Part shown: in pieces, positions 7,244 to 16,350 of the stretch | How the letters are laid out: the number at the start of each line of letters is the position of its first letter | Numbering within the stretch: the first letter of the stretch is position 1 | Assembly: GCF_003574465.1 (NCBI RefSeq) | Contig: NZ_QOWC01000029.1 | Location: 1-49,950 of the forward strand | DNA from: Methylobacterium crusticola | GTDB taxonomy: Bacteria; Pseudomonadota; Alphaproteobacteria; Rhizobiales; Beijerinckiaceae | DNA: 49,950 nt | Direction: 5' to 3' | Program-made: the position numbers and the translations under genes | The notes under the pieces: model-generated | Database searches by the model: none | The model's input: only the letters and a program-made list of their open reading frames with translations | Told to the model about the DNA's origin: nothing

Positions 7244-8779
7244 TCAGGCCTGGGCGGGGGCGGGCCTGCCGCCCTCGTCGCCGTCGAGGCCGGTCTGGGC
7301 CGGGAAGCCGCGCTCGCGCCCCCAGATCACCGCCTCGCTGCGCCGGTGGACGCCGAGCTTGTGGTAGAGGGCCGCGACGTGGTTGCGCACGGTGTTGTGG
7401 GCGAGCGACAGGCGCTTGCCGATGAGGGCGTCGCTCAGGCCCTGGCAGATCAGCCCGAGCACCTGCCGCTCCCGGGCCGTGAGGGCGTCGAGGCGCGCGT
7501 CCGGAGCGGTGCGGCCGGGCTGGCGCAGGGAGGCGAGCTTCTCGATGATGCTGCGGCTGAACCAGGAGGTGTCGGCCATCACGGCGTCGATGGCGGCGAT
7601 CAGCTCCCGCTCCGAGCGCTTGCGGGCGGTGATGTCCTGGATGACGCCGAGGACGCAGACCTCGCCCGCGATGGTGACGGTCTCGGCCGCCACCAGGCAG
7701 TCGAGCTCGCCGCCGTGGCGCGGCGTCAGGCAGACCTCGGCGTTCTGCACGCCGCCGTCGCGCAGGATTTCGCGCTCGAAGCGCCCCTGCGCCTTGCCGT
7801 CGACCCAGAGGCCGAGTTCGCCGGGGCTGCGCCCCAGGGCCTCGGTGGCGCCGTAGCCGAACACGGCCGTGAAGGCCTCGTTGATCCCGAGGAGGCGGAA
7901 GCCGTCGCGCCGCGCCAGCAGCATCGGCACCGGGGCCATGCGGAACGCCGTCTCGAAGCGCTGCTCGCTCGCCCGCAGCGCCGTCTCGGCCTTCCGGCGC
8001 GGCTCGAGGTCGGCGAAGGTGAACAGCATGCAGGGGTCGTCGGCGATCTCGATCGGCTGGCCGGCGACGATGACCGCCCGCTCCGCCCCGTCCGCGCCCC
8101 GCAGGGACGCCTCCATCTGCGGGATGGTCTGCCCCGCCTTGAGGCGCTCGACCGCCCGGTCGCGGTCGGGGGCGCCGGCGAGCACGTCGACCTCGTAGAG
8201 CGTGCGCCCGACCAGGTCGTCGCGGGCGTAGCCCGTCAGCTCCGAGAAGCCCTGGTTGAGCTTGACGTAGCGCAGGTCGGCGAGCCGGCAGATGATCGCG
8301 GGTGCCGGGTTGGCCGCGAAGGTGCGCTCGAAGCGCTCCTCGGCCTCGAACCGCTCGGTGACGTCCTGGACGATCATCACCAGGGTCTCGGGCGACCCGT
8401 CCGGGGCGGTGGTGACGAGGCTGCGGATGCGGTGGACCCAGGTGGTCTCCCCGGCGCCGGGATCCGCTGGAGCCGGGGAGGCCGCCCGGGCGGCCCGCGC
8501 GACGTCGACGTAGACGTCCTCGAACACCTCGCCGGCCGCCGCGCGCTCGATCGGGTAGCGGTCGAGGCTGACCGGGTGGCGGTTGCGGTAGCGCAGGACG
8601 AACAGGTCGCGGTAGCCCGTCACCGTACCGCCGAGATCCTCCAGACGGGCCGCCCCGTGCATCGCGAGCGCCGCAGGGTTCGCCCAGCTGATGCGGTGGT
8701 CGGGCGTGATCAGGATCACCCCGTCGGTCAGGTTGGCGATGATCTGGTGCTGCTCGGAGCGACCGATATCCTGTGTCAA
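7244..8779 (-). CDS. multi-PAS sensor with LuxR-type DNA-binding domain
   Basis: This 511-residue cytoplasmic regulator has three PAS-like modules (roughly residues 8-130, 145-260 and 275-395). The first two or three end in PAC-like strands such as VMIVQDVTERFEAEERF and LGVIQDITARKRSERE. A C-terminal LuxR/GerE helix-turn-helix follows (about 440-500, LTARERQVLGLICQGLSDALIGKRLSLAHNTVRNHV). No kinase or receiver domain is present, so sensing and DNA binding are in one polypeptide. The start appears to be TTG at 8779, with GGAG five bases upstream. The signal is unknown; a cofactor such as haem or flavin cannot be assigned. The pyroglutamyl peptidase gene ends 78 bases upstream on the same strand. 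Confidence 0.85.
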   Translation of the reverse strand: MTQDIGRSEQHQIIANLTDGVILITPDHRISWANPAALAMHGAARLEDLGGTVTGYRDLFVLRYRNRHPVSLDRYPIERAAAGEVFEDVYVDVARAARAASPAPADPGAGETTWVHRIRSLVTTAPDGSPETLVMIVQDVTERFEAEERFERTFAANPAPAIICRLADLRYVKLNQGFSELTGYARDDLVGRTLYEVDVLAGAPDRDRAVERLKAGQTIPQMEASLRGADGAERAVIVAGQPIEIADDPCMLFTFADLEPRRKAETALRASEQRFETAFRMAPVPMLLARRDGFRLLGINEAFTAVFGYGATEALGRSPGELGLWVDGKAQGRFEREILRDGGVQNAEVCLTPRHGGELDCLVAAETVTIAGEVCVLGVIQDITARKRSERELIAAIDAVMADTSWFSRSIIEKLASLRQPGRTAPDARLDALTARERQVLGLICQGLSDALIGKRLSLAHNTVRNHVAALYHKLGVHRRSEAVIWGRERGFPAQTGLDGDEGGRPAPAQA

Positions 8780-8857
8780 GACGGCTCCGACGCGCGACGA
8801 ACGCCCGCCGCGCTGCCGCCGCGGGCAGAATCCACAACACGCCCGCGGACGGGAAGT

Positions 8858-9493
8858 TCAGCCGCGGACGGGCCCGCGCGCCTCGGCCGCGCCGCGCCGC
8901 GCCTCCACGGTGAGCAGGCGCGCCACCTCCGCGAAGGCGGCCGCGAGGCGGTCCTGCGCCGCCCGGGCGCCCGCCCGCGGCGGGAGCGGGATGTGGAGGA
9001 ACAGCACCGGCACCGGCTCGGCGAGGGCCCGGTAGTAGGCGGCGTTGCAGAGGTAGCGCCCGGCATCCCGCGACAGGCGCACCCGCAGGCCGTGCCGGCG
9101 CAGCAGCGTCGCGGCCTTCCGGGCGAGGGCGCCGGCGCGGCGCAGGAGCGGACCCTCCGGGTCGAGGGCGAGGCCGGCCGGGAGGCGCCCGGACGCGTCC
9201 GGGAAGAGCCGGCTGCCCCGGTTGAGCGCCCGGGCCTCGACGCGCACCGAGCGCGCCCGGCCGGCGACCCCGAGCATCAGCACGGCCCCCGGCCCCGCGG
9301 CGAGCGCCGGCGCGAGCGCGCCCTCGACCGACGCGTAGGCGGTGCGCAGCACGAGGAGGTCCGGCCGTCCGCCGAGGGCGAGGGCGAGGCGCCGCGAGGC
9401 CGCGAGCCGCTCCGCCAGGGCGGCGCTCGGGTTGACCGGCACGCGGGGGAAGGGCCCGAAGCCGGTGATCAGCAGGCGGGACGGGGTCGGCAT
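8858..9493 (-). CDS. pcp: pyroglutamyl-peptidase I-like cysteine peptidase (C15 family)
   Basis: The 211-residue protein matches peptidase family C15, which removes N-terminal pyroglutamate from peptides. The start TGFGPFP is diagnostic. The catalytic residues fit Glu86 (SVRVEARALN), Cys149 (GRYLCNAAYY) and His167 (LFLHIPLP). The middle is unusually rich in Arg, Ala and Leu and weakly conserved, so the enzyme is divergent, but the triad is intact. Start is ATG at 9493. It lies between gpmA upstream and the PAS/LuxR gene downstream on the same strand, with no obvious functional link. Confidence 0.82.
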   Translation of the reverse strand: MPTPSRLLITGFGPFPRVPVNPSAALAERLAASRRLALALGGRPDLLVLRTAYASVEGALAPALAAGPGAVLMLGVAGRARSVRVEARALNRGSRLFPDASGRLPAGLALDPEGPLLRRAGALARKAATLLRRHGLRVRLSRDAGRYLCNAAYYRALAEPVPVLFLHIPLPPRAGARAAQDRLAAAFAEVARLLTVEARRGAAEARGPVRG

Positions 9494-9593
9494 CGCGCTG
9501 GGGTCTCCCGCGTTCGGTGGTGCGGGCCGGCGCCGCGCCGGCCGCGGGTCCGCCGCGGGCGACCGCGTCCCGGCCGGGGACCGGGGCTGCGCC

Positions 9594-10217
9594 TCAATCC
9601 CGGTCGAGGATCTCCTTCGTGGCGACGGTGGTGTCGTCCTTGAGGCGGTAGACCAGGGGCACGCCGGTGGCGAGTTCGAGGCCCGGGATCGTCGCGGTGG
9701 TCAGCCCGTCCAGCACCATCACGAGGGCGCGCAGCGAGTTGCCGTGGGCCGCGACGAGCACCCGCTCGCCCCGCATCACCCGCGGCAGGATCTCCCGCAT
9801 GGTGTAGGGCAGCACCCGGGCCACCGTGTCCTTCAGGCTCTCGCCCCCGGGCGGGGGCACGTCGTAGGAGCGGCGCCAGACGTGGACCTGCTCCTCGCCC
9901 CACCGGGCGCGGGCATCGTCCTTGTTGAGCCCCGAGAGGTCGCCGTAGTCGCGCTCGTTGAGCGCCGCGTCGGCGACGGTCTCGAGGCCGGGCTGGCCGA
10001 GCTCCTCCAGGATCAGCGCGCAGGTGGCCTGGGCGCGGCCGAGCGCCGACGTGAAGGCGATGTCGAAGCGGACGTCCCTCGCCTTCAGCCGCCGCCCCGC
10101 CGCCCGGGCCTCCTCGACGCCGAGGGCGGTGAGCCCCGGGTCCTTCCAGCCGGTGAACAGGTTCTTGAGGTTCCACTCGCTCTGGCCGTGTCGCGCGAGG
10201 ACGAGAAGGCGCTCCAT
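9594..10217 (-). CDS. gpmA: 2,3-bisphosphoglycerate-dependent phosphoglycerate mutase
   Basis: The 207-residue protein is a histidine-phosphatase-fold mutase interconverting 3- and 2-phosphoglycerate in glycolysis and gluconeogenesis. The phospho-acceptor motif is [10 protein letters not shown] near the N-terminus, with [10 protein letters not shown] next, [14 protein letters not shown] in the middle and the second catalytic His in [11 protein letters not shown]. It is the short form found in alphaproteobacteria. It starts with ATG at 10217, 34 bases after dapB, so the two are probably an operon. In many alphaproteobacteria dapB and gpmA are neighbours. Confidence 0.95.
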   Translation of the reverse strand: MERLLVLARHGQSEWNLKNLFTGWKDPGLTALGVEEARAAGRRLKARDVRFDIAFTSALGRAQATCALILEELGQPGLETVADAALNERDYGDLSGLNKDDARARWGEEQVHVWRRSYDVPPPGGESLKDTVARVLPYTMREILPRVMRGERVLVAAHGNSLRALVMVLDGLTTATIPGLELATGVPLVYRLKDDTTVATKEILDRD

Positions 10218-10251
10218 GATGCGTATCGCTCCGTTGTCGGGAAGGGGGTGC

Positions 10252-11049
10252 TCAGAGCCCCAGCACGTCGTCCATGCCGTAGAGGCCGGGCTCGCGCGGA
10301 AAGGCCCAGAGGGCGGCCCGGAGGGCGCCGGCGGCGAACAGGCCCCGGTCGCTCGCCCGGTGGGTCAGCTCGATGCGCTCCCCGCCGCCCGCGAAGATCA
10401 CGCTGTGCTCGCCCACCACGCTGCCGCCCCGCAGGGTCGCGAAGCCGATGTCGCCGGGGCGGCGCGGGCCGGTCTGCCCGTCGCGCACCGCGACCTTGCG
10501 GGCGTCGAGCGCGACGCCGCGGCCCTCCGCCGCGGCCTCGCCCAGGAGCAGCGCGGTGCCGGAGGGCGCGTCGACCTTGTGGCGGTGGTGCATCTCCAGG
10601 ATCTCGATGTCGAACCCCTCGTCGAGCGTCGCCGCGACCTTGCGCACGAGGCTGGCCAGCAGGTTGACGCCGAGGGACATGTTGCCGGACCGGACGATGC
10701 GGGCGTGCCAGGACGCGGCCTTCAGCTTGGCGAGGTCCTCCTCCGACAGGCCGGTGGTGCCGACCACGTGCACGATCCGTGCCTGCGCGGCGAGCGCGGC
10801 GTAGAACACGCTGGCGGCCGGAGCCGTGAAGTCGAGGACGCCGTCGGCGTCCGCGAAGGCCGGGAGCGGGTCGTCGCCGACCGGGACCCCGAGCGGCGCC
10901 AGGCCGGCGAGGATTCCGGCATCCTGGCCGAGGACGGGGGACCCCTCGCGCTCGATCGCCCCCGCGAGCGTGCAGCCCTCCGCGCCGGCGACCGCCTGGA
11001 TCAGCATCCGGCCCATGCGCCCGGAGGCGCCGACGACGACGAGACGCAT
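10252..11049 (-). CDS. dapB: 4-hydroxy-tetrahydrodipicolinate reductase
   Basis: This 265-residue enzyme reduces the DapA product to tetrahydrodipicolinate in the diaminopimelate/lysine pathway, and so supplies peptidoglycan precursor. The N-terminal nucleotide-binding loop is VVGASGRMG, and GTTGLSEED marks the second nucleotide contact. The catalytic His/Lys segment is [15 protein letters not shown], and the C-terminal ends [13 protein letters not shown] as in the family. Start is ATG at 11049. It is the first gene of the likely dapB-gpmA operon. Confidence 0.97.
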   Translation of the reverse strand: MRLVVVGASGRMGRMLIQAVAGAEGCTLAGAIEREGSPVLGQDAGILAGLAPLGVPVGDDPLPAFADADGVLDFTAPAASVFYAALAAQARIVHVVGTTGLSEEDLAKLKAASWHARIVRSGNMSLGVNLLASLVRKVAATLDEGFDIEILEMHHRHKVDAPSGTALLLGEAAAEGRGVALDARKVAVRDGQTGPRRPGDIGFATLRGGSVVGEHSVIFAGGGERIELTHRASDRGLFAAGALRAALWAFPREPGLYGMDDVLGL

Positions 11050-11157
11050 GGGGCTCGGGCCTCCTGGTGGCGGCGGCTCGGGTGGACCGCCCGCGCCTCC
11101 TACAGGCCGCGGGCGGTGCTGCCAAGGCGCAACGGACGCCGCGCCGCGCCGGAGCGC

Positions 11158-11856
11158 TCAGCCCCTGCGGCCGGCCAGGAGCGGCCCGAGCACGTCGACG
11201 ACGCCCGTGACGGTGATCTGGGTGCCGACGCACAGGAGCAGGAAGGCGGCGAGCCGCCCGAGCACCCGCACCCGGGCGTGGCCGAGGCGCGCGACCAGCC
11301 GGTCGGCGGAGGCGTAGGCGAGGAGCACCAGCACGGCGATGACGAGGGACGCCGCCGAGGCGCCCGCGAAGTAGCCGAGCCGGGCCGCCTCGCCCTCGGG
11401 CCGGCCGGCTCCGAGCGCGATCGCCACCGAGATGGTGCCCGGGCCGGTGGTGAACGGCAGGGTGAGGGGGAAGAACGCGATCTCGTCGAGGCTGCCGGGC
11501 TCGGGCGCGTCCTGGACGGGCTCGGCCTGGGCCGCCTTGCGGGCCTCGCGCTCCTCGGGGGCTGCGAGCAGGGTCCAGGCCTGGGCCGCCACCACGAGGC
11601 CCCCGGCGATGCGCAGGGCCGCGAGGGAGATCCCGAAGAAGCTGAGGACCGAGGCCCCGACCCAGAGCGAGACCAGCATCACGATCGCCGCGTAGAGGCC
11701 GATGCGGCGGGCGAGCATCACGCGCTCGCCGTGGCTGCGGTTCGCCGTGACCTGGGCGAAGATCAGCGCCGCGCCGAGGGGGTTGACGATCGAGAACAGG
11801 GCCGAGAGGGCGAGCACGAAGCCCTGGAGCGCCGCCTCGGCGCCGGGGACCGGCAC
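11158..11856 (-). CDS. MarC family integral membrane protein
   Basis: The 232-residue protein has about six hydrophobic segments and the MarC hallmark FSIVNPLGAALIFAQVT near the N-terminus, with PLTLPFTTGPGTISVAIAL in the central part. MarC proteins sit in the inner membrane. Their function is not established, and the old multiple-antibiotic-resistance link has been withdrawn for E. coli MarC. The start is GTG at 11856, four bases after the methyltransferase stop, so translational coupling is likely. An acidic cytoplasmic loop (EEREARKAAQAEPVQDAPEP) separates the two halves. Confidence 0.87.
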   Translation of the reverse strand: MPVPGAEAALQGFVLALSALFSIVNPLGAALIFAQVTANRSHGERVMLARRIGLYAAIVMLVSLWVGASVLSFFGISLAALRIAGGLVVAAQAWTLLAAPEEREARKAAQAEPVQDAPEPGSLDEIAFFPLTLPFTTGPGTISVAIALGAGRPEGEAARLGYFAGASAASLVIAVLVLLAYASADRLVARLGHARVRVLGRLAAFLLLCVGTQITVTGVVDVLGPLLAGRRG

Positions 11857-11860
11857 CGGC

Positions 11861-12607
11861 TCACACCCCGCCCGGCACCGGCGCCGGGACCGGGGCCGGC
11901 ACCAGCACCCGGGTGCTGAGCCGGGCGGCGCGGCGGGCCTGCACGGTGACCGGCCGGTAGAGCTGCTTCGTCGCGTCGACGACGTGCAGCCCCGCGAAGG
12001 GCAGCGACAGGCCGGTCCCGACCCGCTCCCAGGCGCTGGCGGTGCGCAGCGTCAGCCAGCTCTCGAGCGGCGGCACGTAGAGGGTCTCGGCCCAGTCCTC
12101 GGGGGCGAACAGGGTGTCGCGCATCAGCCGGCCGAGCTGCGAGCGGCTGTAGGGCTGGCCGTGCCCGAAGGGCGTGGCGTCGCGCCGGGCCCAGAGGCCG
12201 CGGCGGTTGGGCACCGCCACGATCAGGCGCCCGCCCGGGGTGAGGATGCGCCAGACCTCCTGCAACAGCTCGGCCGGGCTCTCGACCGCCTCGATGGCGT
12301 GGATCAGCATCACCCGGTCGACCGCGGCGTCGGGCAGCGGCATCATGGTGGGCTCGACGAGCGCCGAGGCCGAGCGTCCGGAGCCGGGCCAGTTCACCAC
12401 CCCCTGGGCCGCCGGCATGAAGGCCAGCGTGCGCTCGGCGGCGTGCCGCACCGGCCCGAGATACGGCACCGCGTAGCCGAGGCCGAGCACCCGCAGGCCG
12501 GAGACCGAGCCGAGCATGCGGTGGACCGTGCGGCCGACGAGCCGCTGCGTCACCCCGCCCAGCGGGCTGGCGTAGAAGGCGCGCAGATCGGTGACGTCGA
12601 GGCTCAT
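11861..12607 (-). CDS. class I SAM-dependent methyltransferase
   Basis: This 248-residue protein has a Methyltransf_11-like core. The SAM-binding strand is LRVLGLGYAVPYLGP and the acidic/aromatic segment IHAIEAVESPAELLQEVWRILTPGGRLIVAVPNR is characteristic. I chose ATG at 12607 (MSLDVTDLRAFYASPLGG) with GGAAG upstream; upstream in-frame sequence is Pro/Arg-rich and unlikely to be coding. In many alphaproteobacteria this methyltransferase diverges from the glyoxalase II gene, as here, but its substrate is unknown. The C-terminus is a short Val-Pro-Ala repeat. It probably forms an operon with MarC. Confidence 0.87.
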   Translation of the reverse strand: MSLDVTDLRAFYASPLGGVTQRLVGRTVHRMLGSVSGLRVLGLGYAVPYLGPVRHAAERTLAFMPAAQGVVNWPGSGRSASALVEPTMMPLPDAAVDRVMLIHAIEAVESPAELLQEVWRILTPGGRLIVAVPNRRGLWARRDATPFGHGQPYSRSQLGRLMRDTLFAPEDWAETLYVPPLESWLTLRTASAWERVGTGLSLPFAGLHVVDATKQLYRPVTVQARRAARLSTRVLVPAPVPAPVPGGV

Positions 12608-12852
12608 GACTTCCGGATCACGCTCACGCCCGCCGAGGGACCGGGGTGAACGCCGCGCCGTCCCGCCGGGTCCCTCCCGGGGGCCATCAATGGGGGCTGG
12701 CGGGCCTTGCGGCAAGGCGTCATCGTGCGGCGGCGGGCGGCCGCCCCCCGCTAATCCGGGGTGCGCCGGCCGGGTCCCCGCGGGCGCCCCAGCGCCCTAG
12801 GTTGAGGCACGAGTGCCGTTCCCAAGGCCGCGAGCACAGAGGCGAGGCGCCC
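12608..12852. promoter_or_regulatory. divergent promoter region between methyltransferase and gloB
   Basis: This 245-bp region must drive both genes. It holds the interrupted palindrome GGCACGAGTGCC at 12806-12817, just after a CCCTAGG at 12795-12801. The palindrome could be an operator, but no regulator is known for it. Confidence 0.4.
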
Positions 12853-13683
12853 ATGTCCCTGACCCCCGAGACCTCCCCGAACTCCGAGACCTCCCGGGGC
12901 GCCGGGAAGCCCCCGAGCCCGGAGATCCGCGCCTTCCTGTGCCGGAGCGACAACATCGGCGTGCTGATGCGCGATCCCGCGACGGGCGCCTGCGCGGCCA
13001 TCGACGTCCCCGAGGCGGCGGCGGTGCTGAGGGCGCTCGACGAGACCGGCTGGCGCCTCACCGACATCCTGGTCACGCACCGCCACCTCGACCACGTCGA
13101 GGGGATCCCGGAGGTGAAGGCCCGGACCGGCGCCCGGGTCACCGCCCCGGCCCGGGCCGGGGACGCGGTGCCGGAGGTCGACGCCCGCGTCTCGGAGGGC
13201 GACGTCGTGACGGTGGGGTCCCTGACCGGCACGGTCTGGGAGACGCCGGGCCATTGCGACGACCACGTCACCTACTGGTTCGAGCGCCAGCGCCTGGCCT
13301 TCGCGGGCGACACCCTGTTCACCCTCGGCTGCGGCCGGGTGGTGGAGGGCGCGCCCGAGGTGCTGTGGCGCTCGCTCTCCCGCTTCCTGCCCCTGCCCGA
13401 CGAGACCGTGGTCTACTCGGGCCACGACTACGTGCTGGCGAACGCCCGGTTCGGCCTCGCCGCCGAGCCGGAGAACCGCAACCTCCGCGACCGGGCCGCC
13501 CTGGCCGAGCGCGCTCGCGCCGAGGGCCGCTTCCTCGTGCCGACGACGATCGGGGAGGAGAAGGCCACGAACCCGTTCCTGCGCGCGACCGAGCCGGCCC
13601 TCGCGCGCGCCGTGGCGATGGCGCCCGGCTCCGACCCGGCGGCCGTGTTCACGGCCCTGCGCGCCTGGAAGAACCGGTTCTGA
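12853..13683 (+). CDS. gloB: hydroxyacylglutathione hydrolase (glyoxalase II)
   Basis: The 276-residue metallo-beta-lactamase-fold protein matches glyoxalase II, which hydrolyses S-lactoylglutathione to lactate and glutathione during methylglyoxal detoxification. The metal motif THRHLDH (His76, His78, Asp80, His81) is intact. GHCDDHVTYW provides the next His, AGDTLFTLGCGRVVEG the bridging Asp, and YSGHDYVLANARF the last His. The C-terminal NPFLRA is the family tail that binds glutathione. The N-terminal 25 residues (Pro/Ser/Glu-rich) are an extension. The start ATG at 12853 comes after a short GC-rich leader. DCC-family protein starts one base after its stop. Confidence 0.92.
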   Translation: MSLTPETSPNSETSRGAGKPPSPEIRAFLCRSDNIGVLMRDPATGACAAIDVPEAAAVLRALDETGWRLTDILVTHRHLDHVEGIPEVKARTGARVTAPARAGDAVPEVDARVSEGDVVTVGSLTGTVWETPGHCDDHVTYWFERQRLAFAGDTLFTLGCGRVVEGAPEVLWRSLSRFLPLPDETVVYSGHDYVLANARFGLAAEPENRNLRDRAALAERARAEGRFLVPTTIGEEKATNPFLRATEPALARAVAMAPGSDPAAVFTALRAWKNRF

Positions 13684-13684
13684 C

Positions 13685-14125
13685 ATGCCCGCCGACTGGC
13701 GCCCCCGGGCCGTGCCGGACCTGCCCGACGGCCTGATCCTGTACGACGGCGTCTGCGTGCTGTGCTCGGGCTGGGTCCGGTTCGTGATCGCCCGGGACCG
13801 GGCCGAGCGCTGGCGCTTCGTGCCGATCCAGTCGCCCTACGGCCGCGACCTGGCGCTCCGGCTCGGCATCGACCCCGAGACCCCGCAGACGAACGCGGTC
13901 GTGCGCGACGGCGTCGCCTACCTGAAGCTCGACGCGGGCCTCGCGGTGCTGGAGGCCTGGCCGGCCTGGGCCTGGGTGCGGGTCCTCCGGCTGCTGCCCC
14001 GGCCGGTCCGCACCTGGCTCTACGACCGGGTGGCGCGCAACCGCTACCGCGTGTTCGGCCGCCACGAGACCTGCGGGCTGCCGCCGCCGCACCTGGCGCG
14101 GCGCTTCCTGACCCGCGCCCCGTGA
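13685..14125 (+). CDS. DCC-family thiol-disulfide oxidoreductase-like protein
   Basis: This 146-residue protein belongs to the DCC/DUF393 family, named from its N-terminal Asp-x-x-Cys-x-x-Cys motif, here YDGVCVLCSGW. The rest shows the usual pattern with FVPIQSP, and VFGRHETC near the end. The family is thioredoxin-like in predicted fold but enzyme activity is not well defined. ATG at 13685 lies immediately after the gloB stop, and its own stop overlaps the next start in a GTGA arrangement. A tightly coupled gloB-DCC-DUF4166-cupin transcript is likely. Confidence 0.87.
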   Translation: MPADWRPRAVPDLPDGLILYDGVCVLCSGWVRFVIARDRAERWRFVPIQSPYGRDLALRLGIDPETPQTNAVVRDGVAYLKLDAGLAVLEAWPAWAWVRVLRLLPRPVRTWLYDRVARNRYRVFGRHETCGLPPPHLARRFLTRAP

Positions 14126-15840
14126 GCGGCCCCTTGAAGCGCGTGCTGGTGGTGGGCGGCGCCGGCGCCTTCGGGCAGCGCCTCGTCGCGGGCCTCGCCG
14201 CCGGGGGGGCCTGCGCGGTGCTGGTGGGAGGGCGCGACCTCGCCCGGGCCGAGGCGGTCGCCGCCGGCATCGCGCGGGCGCATCCGGGGAGCCGGGTCGA
14301 GGCGGTCCGGCTCGACGCCGGGACGGTCACCGCGCAGGCCCTCGCGGACCTGCGCCTCGCCGGGGTGGTGGACGCGGCGGGACCGTTCCAGGAGGCCGCC
14401 GGCGGCGCGTCCTACGGGCTGGCGCGCGCCGCCATCGCGGCGGGGCTCCCCTACGTCGACATCGCGGACGGGCGCGACTTCGTCGCCGGCTTCCCGGCCC
14501 TCGACGCGGCCGCGCGGGCGGCGGGCGTCGCGGCCCTCACGGGCGCGAGCTCGACCCCGGCCCTGTCGAACGCCGTGCTCGACCGGATCACCGCCGGGTG
14601 GAGCGCGCTCGAGTCGGTCGAGGTCGTGATCAGCCCCGGCAACCGGGCGCCGCGGGGCCTCTCGGTGATGCGGGCGATCCTGTCCTACGCCGGGCGCCCG
14701 GTGCGGGTCCGGCGCGACGGCGCCTGGGAGGACCGGGCCGGCTGGGGCCTCCTGACCCGCACGCGCATCGCCGGGCTCGGGCCGCGCTGGGTGTCGCTGT
14801 GCGAGACGCCCGACCTCGACATCCTGCCGGCCCGCTCGCCCACGATCCGCACGGCCGTGTTCCGGGCCGGGCTGGAGCTCGGCGCCCTGCATCTCGGGCT
14901 CTGGCTCGCGAGCCTGCCCGTGCGGGCCCGGCTCCTGCCCTCGCTGGTGCCGTTCGCCGGCCTGTTCCTCACCCTCGCCGGGTGGCTCGGCGGCCTCGGG
15001 AGCGACCGGGGCGGCATGCGGGTGCGGGCGGAGGGGCGCGACGGGGCGGGCGCGCCGGTGCGGGCGACCTGGACGCTGGTGGCGGAGGCCGGCGACGGCC
15101 CCTTCGTGCCGACCCTGCCGGCGCGGGCGGTGGTGCGGCGCTGGCTCCACGGCCCGCCGATCCCCCCCGGCGCCCGGGCCTGCCTCGGCGTGGTCGATCT
15201 CGCGGCCCTCGAGGCCGAGATGGCGCGCCACCGCATCGCGACCGCGACCGCCCGCGAGGCGCCCGGCGCCCCGCTCTTCGCCCGGGCGCTCGGCCCCGCC
15301 TTCGCGGACCTGCCGGCGCCCGTGCGGGCCCTGCACGGCGGGGACGGCCCCGGGACGTGGTCGGGGCGCGCCGCCGTGACCCGGGGGACGAGCCCCCTCG
15401 CCGGGCTGGTCGCGCGGGTGGTCGGTCTGCCGCGGGCCGGCGCCGACCAGCCGGTGCGGGTGAGCGTCGCCCGCCGCGGCGCCGACGAGGTCTGGACCCG
15501 CGACTTCGCCGGCCGCCGCTTCCGCAGCCGGATGCGCCCGGCGGGACCGGGCGCGGTGATCGAGCAGTTCGGCCCCCTCGCCTTCGTGCTCGCGCTGCCG
15601 GCGGACGCGGAGGGTCTCGGCATGCGCGTCGCGGGCTGGCGCCTCGGGCCGCTGCCGCTGCCGCGCGCCCTGGCGCCGGTCTCGGCGGCCCGCGAGTCGG
15701 TCGACGCCGAGGGGCGCTTCCGCTTCGACGTCGCGGTGCGGCTGCCCCTCGCCGGGCTGCTCGTGCATTATCGCGGCTGGCTGGCGCCCGACCCCGTGCC
15801 GGCCCTGCCCGCCGACAGCCCGAGGGATGCCCCGCCGTGA
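14122..15840 (+). CDS. saccharopine dehydrogenase-like NADP-binding protein with DUF4166 domain
   Basis: The 572-residue protein starts with a Rossmann fold (RVLVVGGAGAFGQRLVAGL), and DIADGRDFVAGF and ALTGASSTPALSNAV are typical of the saccharopine-dehydrogenase-like family. Hydrophobic stretches near residues 255-300 could be a membrane-associated hairpin. The C-terminal 200 residues match DUF4166 (starts around LFARALGPAFADLPAPVRALHG). Start is GTG at 14122, overlapping the previous stop. The substrate is unknown; the N-terminal part predicts an NAD(P)-dependent oxidoreductase. It is linked to the DCC-family gene by overlap, which suggests they work together. Confidence 0.83.
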   Translation: MSGPLKRVLVVGGAGAFGQRLVAGLAAGGACAVLVGGRDLARAEAVAAGIARAHPGSRVEAVRLDAGTVTAQALADLRLAGVVDAAGPFQEAAGGASYGLARAAIAAGLPYVDIADGRDFVAGFPALDAAARAAGVAALTGASSTPALSNAVLDRITAGWSALESVEVVISPGNRAPRGLSVMRAILSYAGRPVRVRRDGAWEDRAGWGLLTRTRIAGLGPRWVSLCETPDLDILPARSPTIRTAVFRAGLELGALHLGLWLASLPVRARLLPSLVPFAGLFLTLAGWLGGLGSDRGGMRVRAEGRDGAGAPVRATWTLVAEAGDGPFVPTLPARAVVRRWLHGPPIPPGARACLGVVDLAALEAEMARHRIATATAREAPGAPLFARALGPAFADLPAPVRALHGGDGPGTWSGRAAVTRGTSPLAGLVARVVGLPRAGADQPVRVSVARRGADEVWTRDFAGRRFRSRMRPAGPGAVIEQFGPLAFVLALPADAEGLGMRVAGWRLGPLPLPRALAPVSAARESVDAEGRFRFDVAVRLPLAGLLVHYRGWLAPDPVPALPADSPRDAPP

Positions 15841-16289
15841 TGCCTTCCGTGCCGGCCACGCTCACCGCCGCCGAGGTGGTGCGGCTCCTCGCCCTGAGGC
15901 CGCACCCGGAGGGCGGGCACTACCGCGAGACCTTCCGGGACACCCGGGAGGTCGACGGGCGCGCCGCCTCGACGGCGATCTACTACCTCCTCGACGTCGG
16001 CGAGACCTCGGAGTGGCACCGGGTCGACGCCACCGAGGCGTGGTTCTGGCACGCCGGCGCCCCCCTGGTGCTGACCGTCAGCCCCAACGGCCACGACGCC
16101 GAGGCGCGCCACCTCGGCCCGGACCTCGCCCGCGGGCAGCGCCCGCAGATCGTGGTGCCGGCCGGGCACTGGCAGACCGCGACGAGCCTCGGCGCCTGGA
16201 CGCTGGTGAGCTGCACGGTCGCGCCGGGCTTCCGCTTCGAGGGCTTCGAGCTCGCCCCGCCGGACTGGCGGCCGACGCCGCGGGCCTGA
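15840..16289 (+). CDS. cupin domain protein (DUF985 type)
   Basis: This 149-residue cupin matches the DUF985 group: LRPHPEGGHYRETFRD, then STAIYYLLDVGETSEWHRVDATEAWFWHAG and VVPAGHWQTA. The His and Glu positions could bind metal or a sugar-like ligand, but no activity has been assigned to most members. ATG at 15840 overlaps the preceding stop by one base (TGATG), so it is coupled to the DUF4166 gene and ends the cluster. It is convergent with the transporter gene, separated by the 11-bp repeat region. Confidence 0.87.
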   Translation: MPSVPATLTAAEVVRLLALRPHPEGGHYRETFRDTREVDGRAASTAIYYLLDVGETSEWHRVDATEAWFWHAGAPLVLTVSPNGHDAEARHLGPDLARGQRPQIVVPAGHWQTATSLGAWTLVSCTVAPGFRFEGFELAPPDWRPTPRA

Positions 16290-16314
16290 GGGAGGCGGCC
16301 GGGGCACCTCCCGG

Positions 16315-16350
16315 CGCGCTCAGGGCGCGCTCAGGGCGCGCTCAGGGCGC
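16315..16350. repeat. 11-bp tandem repeat overlapping the exporter stop codon
   Basis: The unit GCGCGCTCAGG is repeated three times between the convergent cupin and exporter genes. Each unit carries TCA, which is TGA on the minus strand, at 16342-16344, 16331-16333 and 16320-16322. Because 11 is not a multiple of three, the three stops fall in all three minus-strand frames. Confidence 0.85.
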
